A stretch of 64,000 nt of DNA from Thermoleophilia bacterium (lineage in GTDB: Bacteria; Actinomycetota; Thermoleophilia; Gaiellales; Gaiellaceae): NCBI GenBank assembly GCA_020845695.1, contig JADLFG010000031.1, positions 1 to 64,000 on the forward strand, in the 5' to 3' direction. Within the stretch, counting starts at the first letter, position 1. Each line of letters opens with the position of its first letter. The notes under the pieces are model-generated. The model was not told the DNA's origin. It made no database searches and saw nothing but the letters and a program-made list of their open reading frames with translations. Of this stretch, positions 61,694-64,000 are shown one piece after another. The translations under genes were made by a program, and so were the position numbers.

Positions 61694-62824
61694 ATGGACG
61701 GCGCCACGCTCGCCCGGATCGCGGACTCCTTCTTCCGCCCGACGGTCGGGGGGCTCGTGCCCTACGAGCCCGGCAAGCCGGCGGAGGAGGTGCAGCGCGA
61801 GCTCGGCCTCGAGCGGGTCGTCAAGCTCGCCTCGAACGAAGGGCCCGCCGGGCCGTTCCCGGCCGCGCTCGAGGCGCTCGCGCGGGGCGCGGACGAGCTC
61901 AATCGCTACCCCGACGGCGGCATGTACCGCCTGCGGACCGCGCTCGCCGAGCGCCACGGCGTCGCGTTTGGCAACGTCGTTCCCGCGGCCGGCGCTGATG
62001 CGGTCGTCATGTACCTCTCGCTCGCCTGCCTCGACCCCGGCGACGAGATCGTGTGCTGCCGCCCGACCTTCCCGAGCTACGTGATCGACGCGGTCAAGCT
62101 CGGTGCGGTCGCTCGCCAGGTGCCGGCGCGAGGCCATCGCCATGACCTGGAGGCGATGCTCGGCGAGGTCGGTCCGCGCACGAAGGTCGTCTACGTCTGC
62201 AATCCCAACAACCCGACCAGCACGATGGTTACCCGCGGCGAGCTCGACGCGTACTTCGAGCGGGTGCCCGAGCACGTTCTGACGGTGCTCGACGAGGCGT
62301 ACTTCGAGTACGTCGGCGATCCGGACTACCCGAACGGGATCGAGGAGTACCTGAAGGCCGGCCGGCGGGTGCTCGTTCTGCGCACGTTCTCGAAGATCTA
62401 CGGACTCGCCGGGCTCCGGATCGGCTACGGAGTCGGGCCCGCCGAGCTCGTGACCGCGATCCGCAAGGTGCAGAACGCCTTCGACGTGACGCAGCCCGCG
62501 CAGGACGCCGCCCTCGCCAGCCTCGGCGACGAGGAAGAGCTCTCCCGCCGCCGGGCCGCGAACGCGACCGGCCGGGACGTTCTCGAGCGCGGCCTGCGCG
62601 CGCTCGGCCTCGCGGTCCCGGAGCGGGGCGTCGGCAACTTCGTCTACGCGGACACCGGCGCCGCCGACGCGCGTCCCCTGTTCGAGGCGCTCCTCGCCGA
62701 GGGCGTGATCGTGCGGCCGCTCGGTGGCTTCGGCGCGCCCGGAGCGATTCGCGTCAGCGTCGGGACGGACGAGGAGAACGGGATCTTCCTGGCGGCGCTG
62801 CGGCGCTTGCTCGAGACCGCCTGA
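61694..62824 (+). CDS. hisC: histidinol-phosphate aminotransferase-like PLP enzyme
   Basis: A 376-residue class I/II aminotransferase of the HisC subgroup. Family features are VKLASNEGP, NRYPDGGMYRLR, YVCNPNNPTSTM, and the PLP Lys in RTFSKIYGLAGLRIGYG. It makes histidinol phosphate in histidine synthesis, though HisC-like enzymes also act on aromatic amino acids. No other his gene is near. ATG at 61694 is favoured by TATGGT; an ATG at 61682 lies within that -10. Confidence 0.9.
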   Translation: MDGATLARIADSFFRPTVGGLVPYEPGKPAEEVQRELGLERVVKLASNEGPAGPFPAALEALARGADELNRYPDGGMYRLRTALAERHGVAFGNVVPAAGADAVVMYLSLACLDPGDEIVCCRPTFPSYVIDAVKLGAVARQVPARGHRHDLEAMLGEVGPRTKVVYVCNPNNPTSTMVTRGELDAYFERVPEHVLTVLDEAYFEYVGDPDYPNGIEEYLKAGRRVLVLRTFSKIYGLAGLRIGYGVGPAELVTAIRKVQNAFDVTQPAQDAALASLGDEEELSRRRAANATGRDVLERGLRALGLAVPERGVGNFVYADTGAADARPLFEALLAEGVIVRPLGGFGAPGAIRVSVGTDEENGIFLAALRRLLETA

Positions 62825-62852
62825 GCCGGACCGAATCGTCGGCGCCGGCTGG

Positions 62853-62858
62853 TAGCGT
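62853..62858 (+). promoter_or_regulatory. leaderless -10 element TAGCGT
   Basis: TAGCGT ends six bases before the GTG at 62865. Confidence 0.5.
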
Positions 62859-62864
62859 TCGTAC

Positions 62865-64000
62865 GTGCCGCGGAGGGTGAGCGGGGAGGGGACCGGGCTG
62901 CTGCGGCGAGCCCCTGACCTGCGCTCGCTCTACCTCGCCACGCTCGCGTCGTCGATCGGAACGTGGCTCGCGTTCGTTGCTCTCGTCGTTGACGTCTACG
63001 ATCGCACGGGCAGCGCGGGCTGGGTCAGTGCCCTGCTCGTGGCCGAGTTCCTGCCGCTCGTCGCGATCGGGCTGGCGGCGGGCCCGCTGCTCGACCGGCT
63101 GCCGCGCCGTCGGGTGCTTGTCGCCGCCGACCTCGCGCGCGCGGGCGTGTTCTGTGCCCTGCCATTTGCAACATCCGCTTTGCAGATAGTGTTACTTGCT
63201 CTGATTGCCGGAGCAGCGACCGCGTTCTTCCGGCCCGCGGTCTACGCGGGGCTCCCCAACCTCGTCGCGGACCCCGACCTGCCCCGCGCCAACGGTCTGC
63301 TCCAGTCCGCCGACAACGTCACGATCGCGGCCGGCCCCGTGCTCGGCGGCCTGCTCGTCGGCTGGGCCGGTCCCGGCCCGGCTTACTGGGCCAACGCGGC
63401 CTCGTTCGCGGTCTCGGCGGTGCTGATCCTGCGGATCCGGCGCACGCTCGAGGAGGGTGCCGGGGAGCGTCAGGGCCACTGGCGCGACGTGCTCGAGGGG
63501 CTCTCGCTGCTCGGGCAGTCACGGGCAGTGCGGGCGGTCGTCTGCGTGTGGAGCATGGTCATGGTTGCCACGGCCGGCGTCAGCGTCGCCGAGATCGTGC
63601 TCGCAACGGACGTCTTCGACGCCGGGGAGACCGGCTACGGGCTGATGGTCTCGGCCATGGGCGTCGGGCTCGTGGCGGGAGGGCTGTGGGCGTCCCGCCT
63701 CGTGCGGCAGCGCGGCGTGCGCCTGCCGTACGCCGCCGCCGTCGCGGCCATGGCCGCGGGGATCGGCGCGGCTGCCGCGGCCCCGTCGGTGTGGGTCGCC
63801 GCCGCCGCGCTCGTCCCCGCCGGCGCCGGCAACGGGGTCGCGCTCGTGTGCAACGCGATCCTGATCCAGCGCGGCGTCGCCGACCGCTTGCGTGGCCGCG
63901 CGTTCACGCTCGCGATGAGCGTCAGCTACGCGGCGCTCGGGGTCGGCATGGCGGCGGCCGGGCCGCTGACGGAGCTGATCGGGCCTCGGGCGCTGTGGGC
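62865..64000 (+). CDS. MFS transporter, truncated by the window end
   Basis: At least 378 residues of a major facilitator protein; the frame is open at the window edge. It begins LLRRAPDLRSLYLATLASSIGTWLA and has the loop motif GPLLDRLPRRRVL, FFRPAVYAGLPNLV and NGLLQSADNV, as in macrolide-efflux or enterobactin-exporter-like MFS proteins (about 400-430 residues). Substrate unknown. A patch at about 63165-63211 uses codons rare here (TTA, ATA, TTT, ACA), unlike the rest of the gene. Confidence 0.88.
   Translation, partial: MPRRVSGEGTGLLRRAPDLRSLYLATLASSIGTWLAFVALVVDVYDRTGSAGWVSALLVAEFLPLVAIGLAAGPLLDRLPRRRVLVAADLARAGVFCALPFATSALQIVLLALIAGAATAFFRPAVYAGLPNLVADPDLPRANGLLQSADNVTIAAGPVLGGLLVGWAGPGPAYWANAASFAVSAVLILRIRRTLEEGAGERQGHWRDVLEGLSLLGQSRAVRAVVCVWSMVMVATAGVSVAEIVLATDVFDAGETGYGLMVSAMGVGLVAGGLWASRLVRQRGVRLPYAAAVAAMAAGIGAAAAAPSVWVAAAALVPAGAGNGVALVCNAILIQRGVADRLRGRAFTLAMSVSYAALGVGMAAAGPLTELIGPRALW

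Overview
This is a very GC-rich window with almost no spacing between genes. It carries 63 protein-coding genes (the last cut by the window edge) and no rRNA, tRNA or CRISPR array that I could recognise. Codon use (GAG, CTC, GTC, frequent GTG starts), a Lhr-type helicase, an Rv3679/Rv3680-like pair of ArsA ATPases, a mec/cysO/cysM cysteine system and many leaderless transcripts point to an actinobacterium. A deep lineage such as Thermoleophilia is my best guess, by inference only. No gene-free stretch exceeds 300 bases; the longest is the divergent regulatory region 5713-5998.

Layout. 51-4903: esterase, double GNAT protein, epimerase, an unusual class II aldolase, and a membrane-anchored UspA-like protein. 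5116-16821: a nitrate-respiration island, namely a membrane-anchored dihaem cytochrome c, narG, narH, narJ, narI and two NarK-type transporters. It is bracketed by two paralogous PAS-LuxR regulators that share a Cys-x14-Cys-x3-Cys motif. 17001-19239: a tightly overlapping operon of radical SAM/SPASM protein, DGC zinc-binding protein and RIC di-iron repair protein, which probably serves Fe-S or haem maintenance under nitrosative stress. 19264-22528: mscL, a NarL-type two-component pair with a degenerate kinase, and a CNNM/CorC protein. 22648-30784: VapBC, aspartokinase, an RraA-like protein, DNA polymerase IV, pterin dehydratase, a small cupredoxin, a lipoprotein and a PLP decarboxylase. 29126-31977 is a sulfur-carrier cysteine operon in which the carrier CysO is fused to the synthase CysM, next to a rhodanese-E1 activating enzyme and a JAMM peptidase.

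32065-45530: TPR protein, primary-type sigma factor, M20 dipeptidase with threonine aldolase, HxlR regulator, amidohydrolase and M24 peptidase from one 19-bp divergent promoter, a secreted P-domain/RTX protein, acyl-CoA dehydrogenase, isoprenyl transferase, a PadR/membrane-protein pair and a two-gene nucleotidyltransferase-like module. 45560-64000: Lhr helicase, methyltransferase, unknown proteins, agmatinase family enzyme, the ArsA pair, ParA coupled to an FtsZ with a displaced linker, gamma-glutamyltranspeptidase, GNAT, LON-domain protein, HisC-like aminotransferase and a truncated MFS transporter.

Two features run through the window. First, about twenty genes have a TANNNT -10 element ending 6-8 bases before a GTG or ATG start, implying leaderless mRNAs. 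Second, two divergent gene pairs use a single ANNNTANNNT element in which the -10 hexamers of both strands share the central TA.
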